Below, in pieces: positions 42,388-53,700 of a stretch of DNA of 64,000 bases (the first letter of the stretch is position 1; each line of letters opens with the position of its first letter). Position numbers and translations under genes: made by a program. The DNA is taken from NCBI GenBank assembly GCA_040397785.1, contig JBBAVI010000013.1, positions 17,354-81,353 on the forward strand, given 5' to 3'. The notes below the pieces were generated by a model. It was given only the letters and a program-made list of their open reading frames with translations. It was not told the origin of the DNA and searched no databases. This DNA comes from M3007 sp040397785. Its GTDB lineage: Bacteria > Bacteroidota > Bacteroidia > Chitinophagales > Saprospiraceae.

Positions 42388-42981
42388 CTACTGCAATTTC
42401 AAATGAAACTTCCCTTCCGTTAAATTAATCTTTGGGTCCAAGTCCCAAGAGTTAGGACCTGTTACATTTTTTTCTTTGGTGAAAAATTGAAAACGACCTT
42501 GCACTGTACCAGCTATAGAATCGATAGAAACCACTTCGATAAAATGATCATTGCGGGTGCTATCAATTTTATAAGTTCCGATCAATTGATCGTAATCTTG
42601 GTCTACAAATAAAACCATCTGCGGAATGTAATCAACCTCATACCAATGGTTATACGCCTCCAAACTATATATACCTTTCTTGGCAGGTATATCATATACA
42701 GAACACCCGTAACCTCTTAAATAAGGGTCTCTGTAGTTCGTAGAAATAACGAATACCTGTTTGTCTTCAGTATAATAAACCGTTTGTGCATTAAAAGACA
42801 ATAAAACGCCATTTTTCAAACAAGTGCATTTCCCCAATTCAATGATATCGTTCAAGGTATCCGTAGTGCTTGTTAGCGTGTCTATAGGAGTTTTTATAAC
42901 AGGTGTAATGGGCGATTGCTCTTTTTGGCAAGCATGGCCCAAGAGCAGTATGGTTGTGATTATTAGAATAAATCGAAGCAT
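42388..42981 (-). CDS. Lipoprotein of unknown function
   Basis: 197 residues with a lipoprotein signal (LRFILIITTILLLGHAC; lipobox LGHAC). The mature part is mostly beta-rich with Tyr and Asp (VSTNYRDPYLRGYGCSVYDI). It starts just 3 bp downstream of the T9SS metalloprotease locus, so they are probably co-transcribed. It could be an inhibitor or surface partner of the protease; that is conjecture. No family recognised. Confidence 0.7.
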   Translation of the reverse strand: MLRFILIITTILLLGHACQKEQSPITPVIKTPIDTLTSTTDTLNDIIELGKCTCLKNGVLLSFNAQTVYYTEDKQVFVISTNYRDPYLRGYGCSVYDIPAKKGIYSLEAYNHWYEVDYIPQMVLFVDQDYDQLIGTYKIDSTRNDHFIEVVSIDSIAGTVQGRFQFFTKEKNVTGPNSWDLDPKINLTEGKFHLKLQ

Positions 42982-42984
42982 GGC

Positions 42985-44923
42985 TTAATTTGAATTTTGA
43001 ATGATGAATTTTAAAGATTTTGTTCCATGTGTTGAAACCAATTGCAATGCATACAGGCCATTTGAAAGACCTTGTGTATTTAATTGAAAAAGGCCTTGTT
43101 CTACTTGTTGGGCAATCCCGGAATACATGCGGCGTCCATCGGCATCAAAAACGTTTGCCCACAAAACCGGATCATCGTTTGTTCTGTATTGAATCAATAG
43201 CAAGTCATTGGAGACTGGATTCGGATATACCATCGGGTCAACCAGCGTATTCTGGTCATTTTGGATGGTAATACCAGGCGATCTTTCAATACATAAACAA
43301 CCATTGGGCATCTGAATTTTTTGGATTCGGCTTACAACAACCCCGTCTGCTGAAATAATGATACATTTAATCCAATACGTTGGGCAGGAAGGGTGCTCCA
43401 AAAGGGTAATGGTTTGCCCGGTGCCTAACAATTGAAGGTTGTTGCTGTTAAAAACACCCGTTTGGTTCCAATACCAGCTAACAGTGTAAGGACCGTAACC
43501 AGGTGTTCCAGTGGGTGGGGAAACGATATTTGCGCTGAACACTACTGGTGCATTGCAATTCGGAGTATTAATAGTGAATTGTAAATCTGTATCTTCTAGG
43601 TACGCTGAAACATCGCATCCTGTATTGCGAATTTGCTTGGCATTATTTGATGGATATTGATTATTATCATCCAGGCCCGTGGGATTCCCCGCAAACAGAA
43701 CCGAAGGGTTGGAATAGTTCAGAATACGCATATCAGATTGTATCGTGAAAGCATAGGTGTTTCCACTGTTGGACGGTAATTCATAAATTGATTCAGGGGG
43801 GAACTGGAGACCATAAGACATTAGGGTATGCCAGGAATCTATATATTGTATTGTTTGTGCAGGGAGTTCTTCATCTACAGGCAAAAATCTATAACCATGT
43901 GCACATACACCTGTTTGGTCGTTCCCCAAATAGAGCGGCCAGGCATGTCTGCATCCAAATAAATGTCCAAGTTCATGGGCAAGTGCATATACACTTATGG
44001 TGTAGGGTACTTCCACTATGGAATACGAATTGTTAAAATTCGGTGAAAATTCATCTATAGTCGCTATGCCACCAGCATTAAAGTAGTCATATCCGTGCTT
44101 TGTTAGCAATACGACAAAATCAGCTGATTGGGAAATTCGTTCGTCAAATGACCACGTAGTTAATTTCCCCAAATCTGTTTCTATTGACAAAGCATCAAGA
44201 GGAATCGAAAACGGAAATCCCCCCTTTTCTATCCATTTAATATGAATTTCCTTATTGGGGATGTCACTGTTAGAAAATGCCATATTATTCACAATCTGGG
44301 CAAGTTGCATTAGGGTGCACGCTACCATAATGTTGATCTGCCCAGGTTTTTGCTTCAGGTGTAACAATGACCAACACCGTAATTACGGCTGGACAAGTAT
44401 TGTAAGTAGTTGTATCTCTGCAAATTATAGGGCCGGGCGGCAAAGAATTACCGTCTTCTGAACTATTACCACAACCAGGCGAATTGGAATTATTGCGCTC
44501 TATAAATGCCTGATAATTATCCGTTAAGGGGATTAATTCATAAAAATGGTTACTTACCTGAATAAAACCGCTTTTTTTGTTGTTCTTGGTAACAAAGGCG
44601 GCATAACCTGGCCTGTTTGTAAGCCTACCTGCCCATGAAAAACCACTGGTGTCATCGGTTATGAGGGTTGCTTCAATAAGGACGGTATCGGTTGTGCCAG
44701 GAACCACAAAAGTCAGGGTTCCATTAGACTGAGCAGTTCGTACATCCAGGGTTGAAACCAAGCGGACGCTTTTGTTGTGCAAGGTATCTTGCAAGGTAGC
44801 AAAGCGGGAATACGTTTGGGTTGTTAACAAACTCGAAGGATTCGAATAGATGGTCATGAACTGTGCGTTCGCTTCACTGAAGGATAAAACTCCTGTCATA
44901 AAAAGGAGCAGCAATCTTACCAA
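42985..44923 (-). pseudogene. T9SS-secreted reprolysin-like metalloprotease, split by a frameshift
   Basis: The N-terminal part (44923-44285) has a signal-like start (RLLLLFMTGVLSFSEANAQ), a propeptide-type domain, and begins a protease domain (VITVLVIVTPEAKTWADQ). It then runs out of frame near 44335. The continuation is in another frame: INIMVACTLMQLAQIVNNMAF, zinc motif HELGHLFGCRH of the metzincin type, a Met-turn-like SYGLQF, a beta domain, and a T9SS end (VYPNPVSNDLLLIQY). A single-base loss (or two-base gain) joins the two. The start is uncertain: the only in-frame upstream candidate is TTG 44923. Either a recent pseudogene or an assembly error. Confidence 0.75.
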
Positions 44924-45416
44924 ACTGAAGCATCTTAAATGCGCGGGGGGGCAAAAAACTGGATTTTCATAAATTTATCAAATTTGTTAATGGATGAATA
45001 ATTACGTTTTTAAAGGTTCAGAACAGGATAATCCGTATGATATCACGGAACCCAAAAAAACTAAACCTCAATTATTTAGTCAAAGACCATCAATGCATGT
45101 ATAATATAGATCCTATTGACCTCTAAAAAATTTCATAATGCTTACATGCTCTACAAAGTTACAAAAACCAAACAAGTTTCAAAATTAATTTTTGTTAATT
45201 CTTAAACTTATTTGGTTCTATGTAATAGGTCTTTCTGGAGATATCCTGATCATTCCAGAACTTCTTCCCACTCTCTATTGTTTAACAGCGATATTTTCCC
45301 GTAATTTTGTGGATGAACACTTAGCTGGCAGCACTTCCAACCTCTGCGTGCTTTGAAACTTGGGCCAGGACTGCGTCCCACCTTGTAAGTAAAGGGTTCA
45401 ACCCAATACGCCTTCA
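44924..45416. other. Intergenic region between the split protease and argE
   Basis: About 490 bp of A+T-rich sequence. The only structure noticed is the small palindrome GGGTTCAACCC at 45394-45404, a member of the apex family, 12 bp before the argE stop on the opposite strand. Confidence 0.6.
45394..45404. repeat. Small palindrome near the argE 3' end
   Basis: GGGTT and AACCC around a single C. Same apex as the repeats at 42110-42187 beside the copied argE tail. Confidence 0.5.
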
Positions 45417-46502
45417 TCACAACCTCACAATCGTTTCCTTCAGTTTTTCCAGCAGTGCCACATATATCGCCACCCCTTCTTCTATTTCCGCCACATAAAT
45501 AAACTCATTCGCCGAATGGCTGCGTGCACTATCGCCAGGACCCATTTTCAGCGCCGGAAATTTCATCTGTGCTTTATCCGAAGTAGTAGGGGAGCCATAA
45601 TAAGTACGTCCAAGTGCCAAACCCGCCTGCACCAACGGGTGCTCCACCGGAATAATCGACGAGCGCATCACCATGCCTTGTGGTATCAATTCACTTTGGA
45701 GGTTTTGCTTCATCTCTTCCAGAATTTCCTCCAAGGTGTACATCTCATTCACCCGTACATCAATCAAAAAATCGCAACGATCCGGCACCACATTGTGTTC
45801 AGAACCCGAATTTATCGCAGTTACCGACATTTTTACCGGTCCCAGGAATTCAGAAACCAACGGAAATTGCTTGTTGCGAATCCAGTTAATATCATCCATC
45901 GCCTTATACAAAGCGCTTTCGCCTTCTTCGCGGGCGGCATGACCGGCCTTGCCACGCGCCACCGCATCAATCACGATCAGGCCCTTTTCGGCAATCGCCA
46001 TTTGCATTTGCGTCGGCTCGCCCACGATGCCAAAATCCACCCGGCCCAAAATGGGGATCACCATTTCAACCCCTTCTTCACCCGGAATTTCCTCCTCCGC
46101 GCTGGCGCAATAAATCAGGTTAAACGGCAAATCGGTCTCGTCATAAAAATATAAAAAAGTAGCCAATAAGCCCGTCAAAGCACCACCTGCATCGTTGCTA
46201 CCCAAGCCAAATAACTTCCCGTCAATGATTTCGGGCAACAACGGATCGCGGGTATAACCCTTGTTCGGCCGCACTGTATCGTGGTGCGAATTGAGCAAAA
46301 TAGTCGGTTTGCTCTCGTCATAATGCCGGTTTTTAGCCCAAATATTGTGCAACAGGCGGTTGGTTTCGACGCCACGTTCTTGCATAAACGCCTCAATAAT
46401 CAGGGCCGTGGGTAGTTCTTCCTTGCTAAAAGATTGCGTTGCGATCAACTTTTGGAGCAGGCCGATGGCATCTGCGGCAAGGGTTTGTATACGGATGTTC
46501 AT
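45417..46502 (-). CDS. argE: M20-family amidohydrolase, ArgE-type (acetylornithine/acetylcitrulline deacetylase)
   Basis: 361 residues, cytoplasmic. It removes the acetyl group in arginine biosynthesis; Bacteroidota use N-succinyl or N-acetyl citrulline intermediates, and their enzyme belongs to this branch. Visible M20 motifs: LLNSHHDTVRP (metal His and Asp), GLGSNDAGGALTG, ASAEEEIPGEEGVE (catalytic and metal Glu), and the dimerisation insert with KGLIVIDAVARGKAGHAAR. The length is standard. A fragment of its 3' end is copied at 42192-42245. Substrate assignment rests on the family. Confidence 0.87.
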   Translation of the reverse strand: MNIRIQTLAADAIGLLQKLIATQSFSKEELPTALIIEAFMQERGVETNRLLHNIWAKNRHYDESKPTILLNSHHDTVRPNKGYTRDPLLPEIIDGKLFGLGSNDAGGALTGLLATFLYFYDETDLPFNLIYCASAEEEIPGEEGVEMVIPILGRVDFGIVGEPTQMQMAIAEKGLIVIDAVARGKAGHAAREEGESALYKAMDDINWIRNKQFPLVSEFLGPVKMSVTAINSGSEHNVVPDRCDFLIDVRVNEMYTLEEILEEMKQNLQSELIPQGMVMRSSIIPVEHPLVQAGLALGRTYYGSPTTSDKAQMKFPALKMGPGDSARSHSANEFIYVAEIEEGVAIYVALLEKLKETIVRL

Positions 46503-46722
46503 TCCTTTGGTTTTATAAACATAAAGATCCTGCCCATACCGCGAAGCATGCGAAGTGAATGACAGGATTTCGGGGGCAAAGAACGGAAGAAATAAAAAAA
46601 GCGATTCTGATTGATGAATTAATTTTTTAAAAATCCACCTTTCTCACTTATGTTTTTTCGGGAGGACTACACGAATACTTGAGATCGGATCGAAATGGTT
46701 CCGACAAACTATCCCAAACACA

Positions 46723-48825
46723 ATGTCAAAATCTAAAAAGATGAATCGTCTCACAGCCTATGTTTGTTTTTTTCTGTTTTGCTCCGCTATTTCGTCTGCG
46801 CAGCAAGTCACCCTGGCTACCCCTGCCAGTGAAATCCAAAGGGCTTGCAAAGTGGACCCTGCAGGCGGCTATGTAACTGTTGGTTACAATGCTACAAGTG
46901 GAAAGATGCAGTACGTTCGATTTTCCGCTGATAAAATAGTAAGTAACAAAAATGAATATGCTGTTACAGGAAGAACCTTCCGGCCTTCGGATATTCAGCC
47001 TGCAATCGCTGTACCCGGATTATCGGCGGGTTTTTGGATTACCGGAAATGCGAATACGACGGCAACTAAAAAAATGTTTGTCCAGCGCATTGCCAGTAAT
47101 GGAACCACACTATGGAGTAAAGAGGCAAATACCACCTTGGAGCGCGGAGCCAGGGCGGTGGTGCCTTTCGGCAACAGGGTGATTGCGGTTGGTATGAAAA
47201 GCGATGGAGTGCCCATGTTGACTTGTTTTTCTGCCGATGGCTCGGTTTTTTGGGGCCCTTTCACGTATCAACATCCTACGTTTACGTTAAATGCCGAATC
47301 TGCTACCTTGGTTGACAATAATGTGATTGTGACCGGGTCCAGCCAACGCTTTGGGGAGGCGGGCAAGGCCATGACATTTGCCATTAATGCCTTAACGGGC
47401 ACCGCTGTTTGGTTTGCGAATTATGGTGTAAACACAACCGCCCAAAACACAGGTTTGGATATCGCGACCCAACTGGTCGGTGGCATCAGACATGTGGCCG
47501 TGATTGGTTCTTCTTATGGCGGTGTGAACCGCGATATTTATTTTATGCGCATCAACCCTTCCAATGGAGCATTGTTAGCTGGAAAATTGATCAGCGAAAC
47601 AACTTCAAGCACCGAAGAAGGCCGCTCTATTTGCGCAGCGAACGGTAAATGGGCCATAACAGGTCGTCGTATGACCGATCGGGTATTTTTTATGGAATTA
47701 TCGAGCGCTGGCGTCCCGGTAGCAACTTCCGCGCGGACTTACCCTTTGGCAAAATCAAGTAGTATTGTAATGGAGTCGATCGACCGGGATGCAGCTGGCA
47801 ATTATTTTATTGCAGCCCACGCAGGCAGTTTTGACTACCATGATATTTGGGTTACCCCGAATGGGCAATCGCCTTGTTCTGCGAGTGCCGCGTTCTCTAT
47901 GACAAACAGCACGGTAACAGCATCTTACACAGACACGAATCTTAGTCGGGCCAACGGTAACAGCTGGAGCAGCCTCGGAATCGGCATGATTGATTTCAGT
48001 TTGACGACTACCTATCATCATAATTTTAACATCAATCCGACGATTAGCCAAGCAGTTATTTGCCCTTGCGATCCCGGACCATCCGAACTCTGCATCAACC
48101 CCTCAAGCGGTACTGCCCCTTATGCTTTTCAATGGTCTAATGGCGCAATTCAAAACTGCATCAGTGTAAACCCAGCTGCAACAACGATTTATTCCTGTGT
48201 TACGACAGACGCAACGGGGTGTACCAGCAATCTTCAGATGCTTGTAAAAGTGCTCAATTCGAGCACTATACCAGAAGGCATTGCGGCTTCTTTGATCACG
48301 AGTACCAGCGCACAGGTAAACATGACGACAGCAGCCTGCTATTCCGATTACAAGGTGGTGTATCGTCCTTTAATTCCAGGTGCAATGTCCGCAGTAATCT
48401 ATTCGCCTTCCTTACCTGTCAACTTAACAGGCTTAACTTGCAATACCTTGTATGAAGTGTACATCAGCGCGGGCATGTGTGGTGTTTATACACAGCAAGC
48501 GGGCGTTATATTCAAAACGGCACCCTGCCTGGGTGGAGCAGGGGAAGATCGTTCGGCTGATTCAGACACATTTATAAGTACAGATGGCAGCATGGCGGCC
48601 TATCCAAATCCTACCACCGGGTACCTCCATTTGGATTGGGAAACCATGGGTCGTTTAAAGGAAATTCAAGTGGTTTCCATTGAGGGCAAACTTATATCCC
48701 AACTTTATCCAACAACCGAAAGTATGATGGACCTCGATTTGAGCGCGATTCCTGGAGGGCTTTATGTGATCAAGGGCATTTCGGAAACGGGTAAGTTCGT
48801 ATCCGTCCGAATTATGAAGGAGTAA
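46723..48825 (+). CDS. T9SS-secreted cell-surface protein with propeller-like and fibronectin-type domains
   Basis: 700 residues. Signal peptide (MNRLTAYVCFFLFCSAISSAQ from the ATG at 46741; ATG 46723 adds six residues). About 30-440 resemble the repeat-type beta-propeller with units around GGYVTVGYNATSG. A short Cys-rich SprB-type segment (SNGAIQNCISVNPAATTIYS) is followed by a fibronectin-III-like domain (about 530-610). The end is a T9SS sorting domain (YPNPTTGYLHLDWETMG). Possibly a surface adhesin or carbohydrate binder; no enzyme motif seen. Confidence 0.8.
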   Translation: MSKSKKMNRLTAYVCFFLFCSAISSAQQVTLATPASEIQRACKVDPAGGYVTVGYNATSGKMQYVRFSADKIVSNKNEYAVTGRTFRPSDIQPAIAVPGLSAGFWITGNANTTATKKMFVQRIASNGTTLWSKEANTTLERGARAVVPFGNRVIAVGMKSDGVPMLTCFSADGSVFWGPFTYQHPTFTLNAESATLVDNNVIVTGSSQRFGEAGKAMTFAINALTGTAVWFANYGVNTTAQNTGLDIATQLVGGIRHVAVIGSSYGGVNRDIYFMRINPSNGALLAGKLISETTSSTEEGRSICAANGKWAITGRRMTDRVFFMELSSAGVPVATSARTYPLAKSSSIVMESIDRDAAGNYFIAAHAGSFDYHDIWVTPNGQSPCSASAAFSMTNSTVTASYTDTNLSRANGNSWSSLGIGMIDFSLTTTYHHNFNINPTISQAVICPCDPGPSELCINPSSGTAPYAFQWSNGAIQNCISVNPAATTIYSCVTTDATGCTSNLQMLVKVLNSSTIPEGIAASLITSTSAQVNMTTAACYSDYKVVYRPLIPGAMSAVIYSPSLPVNLTGLTCNTLYEVYISAGMCGVYTQQAGVIFKTAPCLGGAGEDRSADSDTFISTDGSMAAYPNPTTGYLHLDWETMGRLKEIQVVSIEGKLISQLYPTTESMMDLDLSAIPGGLYVIKGISETGKFVSVRIMKE

Positions 48826-48847
48826 CGGTAAATAAACATTTAGCCTG

Positions 48848-48919
48848 AAAAAGCTGCTACTCATCAAATGGGTAGCGGCTTTTTTTCTTGTGTGTAGCAG
48901 CGCTACGCACAAGAAAAAA
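48848..48919. terminator. Two successive hairpins after the T9SS gene
   Basis: First: AAAAAGCTGCTAC with its complement and a T7 run (48848-48886). Second: an 18-bp stem with one G-T pair (48881-48898 with 48902-48919, loop AGC), which reuses the T run of the first as its own arm. The pair could switch between alternative folds. Confidence 0.8.
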
Positions 48920-48934
48920 CGAAGAAATGCGGGA

Positions 48935-48981
48935 AATGCGCGTTTTTACTTCGTTTTCAACTTCCCGCCGCAACAAGTCTA
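48935..48981. repeat. Partial copy of the 59-bp inverted-repeat element
   Basis: Matches 63531-63577 at 44 of 47 positions, including the right terminal repeat GCAACAAGTCTA. The left terminal repeat is missing. Confidence 0.8.
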
Positions 48982-49130
48982 TACTGCATACTAAGGTTTA
49001 AAGTACTATTTTAAGGTATATGAAAACCAACAAAATAAATACAAAAGAAAGTTACCCAATATTCCCGAATGGCTATCTTCGCCTATTCTAATGGACATTT
49101 TTAAGGAAAAACAAACTGAAAACGCATTGA

Positions 49131-49724
49131 ATGGTTTTTTTTAAGTCAGGAAAGAATGTTTTCGCAGATGAAGAGTTCTTCCTGCAAGCAATTCATAGCG
49201 GGGATTCGAGGGCGATTGTTTATTTACAGGACAAGGCTACCGGGTTTACCAAAAGTTTATTGCAACAAAAGCAATTGCCACAATATCTCCTCGGGGAGGT
49301 GCTGAATGAAGGGTCAATTATTTTTATAAAAAAGATCCGAACGCCTGGTTTTGCGCTGCATTCAGCGAAAGTTTCTACCTATTTTCTGGAAATAATAAAA
49401 AATGTGGTTTCCAATAAAACCCGGGGCCGGCAATATGCGGCACAGGAAACGCTGGAAAACGTGGTTGAATTATCAGACCATTCCGTCTCGGAATACTATT
49501 CCCGAAAGGAAAACATGGAATTGGTCGCAAAACTTTTGAGTCAAATCGGGCTCCCTTGTTCAAACATCATCACCCTGAAATACCTGGACGGGTACTCTGA
49601 CGAAGAAGTGGTACAGGGAAAACTTTCGCCATACACCTCGGTCGAATCATTGCGCGTCAAACGAAGTGATTGTATGAAAAAGATCAAAGAACAGGCGCTG
49701 CATTGGAAATCGGATCAATTATAA
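49131..49724 (+). CDS. ECF-type RNA polymerase sigma factor
   Basis: 197 residues. Sigma region 2-like (ADEEFFLQAIHSGDSRAIVYLQ... FALHSAKVSTYFLEIIKNVV) and region 4-like (LLSQIGLPCSNIITLKYLDGYSDEEVV) are present. It is directly followed by a membrane protein of the anti-sigma position and a CHAT protease, a recurring trio in this phylum. A T8 run at 49135-49142 follows the start; an upstream ATG (49091) opens a short frame that would join only by slippage there, so 49131 is used. Confidence 0.8.
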   Translation: MVFFKSGKNVFADEEFFLQAIHSGDSRAIVYLQDKATGFTKSLLQQKQLPQYLLGEVLNEGSIIFIKKIRTPGFALHSAKVSTYFLEIIKNVVSNKTRGRQYAAQETLENVVELSDHSVSEYYSRKENMELVAKLLSQIGLPCSNIITLKYLDGYSDEEVVQGKLSPYTSVESLRVKRSDCMKKIKEQALHWKSDQL

Positions 49725-49783
49725 AAATAAACCCGATTTCCGTTAAGGTTTTTTAATGCTACCTACACTACTGCATACAGGCA

Positions 49784-50674
49784 ATGGAAAATTACTCAGA
49801 TGATATAGAAGCATACCTGGACAAACGAATGTCCGATGCCGATCGTAAAGATTTCGAAGCGAAATTGCAAACCGATTCCAGTCTCCAGCAGGAATTGGAA
49901 GCATTCCGAAATCTGCGTACAGACCTGGCGTATCTCCACGCGACCAGGGATGTTGCTGCGGCTGCGGAATGGCGTAAGGTGCACCAAAGGAAGCAAAAGC
50001 GCAGACTTTGGAGGATAACAGGCTTGCTGGCTTTATTGCTGACGATCGGCTTCTTTCGGTGGCCACATTTTTGGCAAAAAAGCACCACGGTGGAGCAAAG
50101 TCAGCAAGTGCCACCCAGCATTTTGCCCGGAAAGGAAGCACCGTCGCTTAATCCGGTGCCTCCAACAAACGAACGCACGCCCCCCGCTGCCAAACCATTG
50201 GAAAAAAGTCAGCCCATTGCAGGTAACCTGAAAAACATGGAAAAAACGGGTGATGATATATACCGGGATTTGCCGAAAGAGCCCGTGGCGCCCCAATACC
50301 GAACGTTTTTCGAAGGCCAGATGAAGACTTTCAAACCTGTGGTAGCGCGCAAAGCCCCCTGGTCGCGCATTGTCACGGCTTTAGAAAAAGGGCAACCGGA
50401 CCAAGCTTATGCATTGCTGAAAAAAATGCCGCCCGAAAATGACACAACCATCTACCTGCAAGCCGCATCAGCGCTTCTGTTACAACGGCCTGCTGCTGCG
50501 GAATCGCTGCTTTATCCATTAATTACCAATAAAAAATGGGAAACAGAAGGGCGGTATCTGCTGATATGGGTCTATTTGTTGCAAGGAAATGAAGCGCTGG
50601 CAAGTGCCGCATTAAAACTATTGCCCGATGATTACAGGGATAAAAAATCATTAACCACTTTTCTGGAAAGATAA
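49784..50674 (+). CDS. Membrane-anchored anti-sigma-like protein with TPR-like tail
   Basis: 296 residues: an acidic N-terminal helical region (MENYSDDIEAYLDKRMSDADRKDF, the typical zinc-free anti-sigma pattern), a single membrane helix (ITGLLALLLTIGFFRW, about 86-101), a Pro-rich linker, and a C-terminal part with alpha-alpha units (KGQPDQAYALLKKM). It lies between the ECF sigma gene (60 bp) and the CHAT gene (28 bp). The likely role is holding the sigma factor at the membrane until a signal, possibly proteolysis. No enzyme motif seen. Confidence 0.7.
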   Translation: MENYSDDIEAYLDKRMSDADRKDFEAKLQTDSSLQQELEAFRNLRTDLAYLHATRDVAAAAEWRKVHQRKQKRRLWRITGLLALLLTIGFFRWPHFWQKSTTVEQSQQVPPSILPGKEAPSLNPVPPTNERTPPAAKPLEKSQPIAGNLKNMEKTGDDIYRDLPKEPVAPQYRTFFEGQMKTFKPVVARKAPWSRIVTALEKGQPDQAYALLKKMPPENDTTIYLQAASALLLQRPAAAESLLYPLITNKKWETEGRYLLIWVYLLQGNEALASAALKLLPDDYRDKKSLTTFLER

Positions 50675-50701
50675 AACGGGGGAGTAAGATTGCTAAAAAC
50701 C

Positions 50702-53700
50702 ATGAAAAAACACGGCGTCCTGGTCCTTGCTTGTTGCCTTTTTGCGCGTATTGCTTTCGGGCAATCGAATCCGGTTGATTCCAACTTTGAGCGCCTCAAA
50801 GTAATGGTTGATGCGCATGAATTTGCTTCCGCTTTTTCGCTGGCAGTTCAAATCAGGGATGAAGCAAAGCGTACAAATAATCCGGTCAGTTTGGAGCTTG
50901 CAAAGGCTGAGATGGGGCTAGGATTCGTATTAGTGCGGATGGGAAAAGAAATTCCTGCAGATTCAGTGTTGAACCTTGCGGCCAATATTTGCAAAAACTC
51001 GGAAAAAGAAGCGGGCCTTGAATTAGCGGCAATATTGAATATCCATGCAGAATTATACTATCAACAAACCAAATACGACGAAGCACTTGATCTGCTGAAG
51101 CAAGTAGAAGCCATTCGATTAAAAAAATTAGGCGAAAACCATATTTCAACACTGGGCATACGCAACAATGTGGCGAACCTCCTGATGAATATGGGTCAAT
51201 TGGAAGAAGCCGAAGAAATCTTTAAGCACTGTATTGCGATTAGTGAACAAAATGGGCTGACTGACCACGAACTTTACCCCGTTTTGCTGGGAGGAATGGC
51301 CCACGCGCTTCACTATGAAGGTCGATACTCCTTATCGATCGCATTTAAGCATCAGGAAGTGGAATGGCAGAAACAAAAACAGGGTGATCAGCACCCATTA
51401 TATATAGATGCAATTGGAGGCCTGATTGAGATACTCAACGATGCCGGTAACATTGAAATGGTCGATTCTTTACTACAATTGGAAATAGCGTATTGGAAAA
51501 CGACGGGCGATTCACTCCAACTCGGCGAATCTTACCAGCGACTTGGGATTATACAATCAGGCTTAGGTTTATTCGAAACAGCAGCGGAAAATCTGTTTTT
51601 GGCAAAAAAACTGATCTTCCAGGCCACCGAAAATGCCATAAAACGCGTACTGGTGCTGAATGCAATAGCAGACCATTATGGGAGAATAGCGCAATACAAA
51701 ACGGCGGACGAATACTATTCAGCGGCGTTATTGTATTTAAATAATAAAGAAGATCGTTTGCTTTATCCATTTGTACTCCTCGGTAAATCGGAAATGCTCT
51801 TGGAACAACATCGCAACCAAGAGGCCGGTAAATTATTGAAAACCATTGAGAAAATTAGTCAAAAAGACGAACTTCAACCGGTAGACAAGCGGACTTTTCT
51901 GAGGTTAAAAGCCAAGTTGGCCATGCATCTCAACAATTGGAAAGAATCGGCGCAATGGTACAAAGAAGCAATCATGCTTGAAAAAAGTACTTTTTATAAT
52001 AAGGACATAATTGCCCAACTCCTAAAGGCTGAGGCAGCCATGTTTGCTTATTTTGGGAAAAATAAAGAAGCAATTGCCGCCATAAAAGAAGTGCTGGAAA
52101 TTCGGAAATCTACCGTCTTTGGCTTGGTTGCGGTACTTTCTGATCATCAAAGACAGCAAATATCATCCGACTTGGAGTCAGATTTTTCGCTTTTCGCTAA
52201 TTTATTGGCAAAAACACCTGCAGACAGTGCCAATAATGCCGAAATCATCAACCTCCAACTATTTTATAAAAACCTCCTGGAGTATGCCAGCAAAAAGACG
52301 CAGTCGGTTGTGTTGAATTCAGGGGATACTACGCTGTTAGCCGCCTATGCACAATGGCTGGATTTGCGGGAACAAATCAACTATGCCTATCAATTGCCGG
52401 AAGCCGATGTCGAAATGCTGCACATCGACGTAAAACAGTTGGAGCAAATGGCACAAGCATTTGAAAAAACATTTGCACACTGGGGGATTTATAATTTGGA
52501 GCAAGAGAAAAATATTGAATGGACCGCGATTCGGGACGCCCTCGGACCAAAGGAGGCCGCTGTCAATATCGTGCGATTTCAACTATTGGAAAACGACGTA
52601 TTTCGGGATACCAGCCGATATCTTGTATCAATTATCCGAGCGGGCATGATGCAACCCGAAATTTTATTTACGGAGCAGGGCAACGAACTCGAATCCTTTA
52701 TCATCGGGCAATATCAAAGCGAAATATCCCGAAAAAAAGACTTGTCACCAGAAATTTACAACAAAATATGGGCGCCAATTGCCCCACACCTCGAAGGGAT
52801 ATCCACAGTTTACTTCTCACCGGATGGCATTTTCCACAAAATAAACCTCAATACCCTCCGCAAACCCGATGGTACCTATCTGCTGGAAGGAATTTCGATC
52901 ATGCTGGTCACGAATATTCGGCATATCCTTGAACAAAAATTGACAACATCCGGGATGGAACCGGGCGTTGCAGCCTTGTTTGGCAATCCTGCATTTAAGC
53001 GCAACGTTCTTGCCCAGCCAATACCGACTACAGCACAAAATTATCGGGAAATGTTGATGGATTTGACAGGTAACTTCGAACTAACCCCTCTGCCAGGAAG
53101 CGAGCGGGAAGTCCGGGATATCGCCCAAAAACTCGATGGGAAAAAGTGGACGACCGCTGTATTCACCGGCACCGAGGCAACCGAAGATAACCTGAAAAAA
53201 GTGAAAAGTCCCAAGGTGCTGCACCTCGCTACTCACGGTTATATTTTAAATACAGAGAAACAAACCAACTTTAAAGGCTTTAAGCGGGCGCAGACCGATA
53301 AAAACCCTGCAATGCGATCGATGCTATGCTTCACCGGCGCAGAAGATGCCATCGAAGGCAAATATATTCCGGGCCAGAGCGATGGCATTCTGACGGCTTA
53401 TGAAGCATCCGTGCTCCAACTGGAAGGAACCGAATTGGTCGTGCTTTCGGCCTGCAATACGGGGCTTGGAAAAATCCAGCATGGGGAAGGGGTGTACGGC
53501 TTGCAACGCGCATTTCGTATTGCGGGTGCAAAATCACTCATCATGTCATTTTGGGAAGTAGAGGATGCCGCTACAGCATTACTAATGACGACCTTCTATG
53601 AAAACTGGACGTCGGGCATGTCTAAATCGGATGCCTTCCGTAAAGCACAATTGGTCTTAAAAGCCAAATACCCACAGCCGTTTTATTGGGGAAGTTTTGT

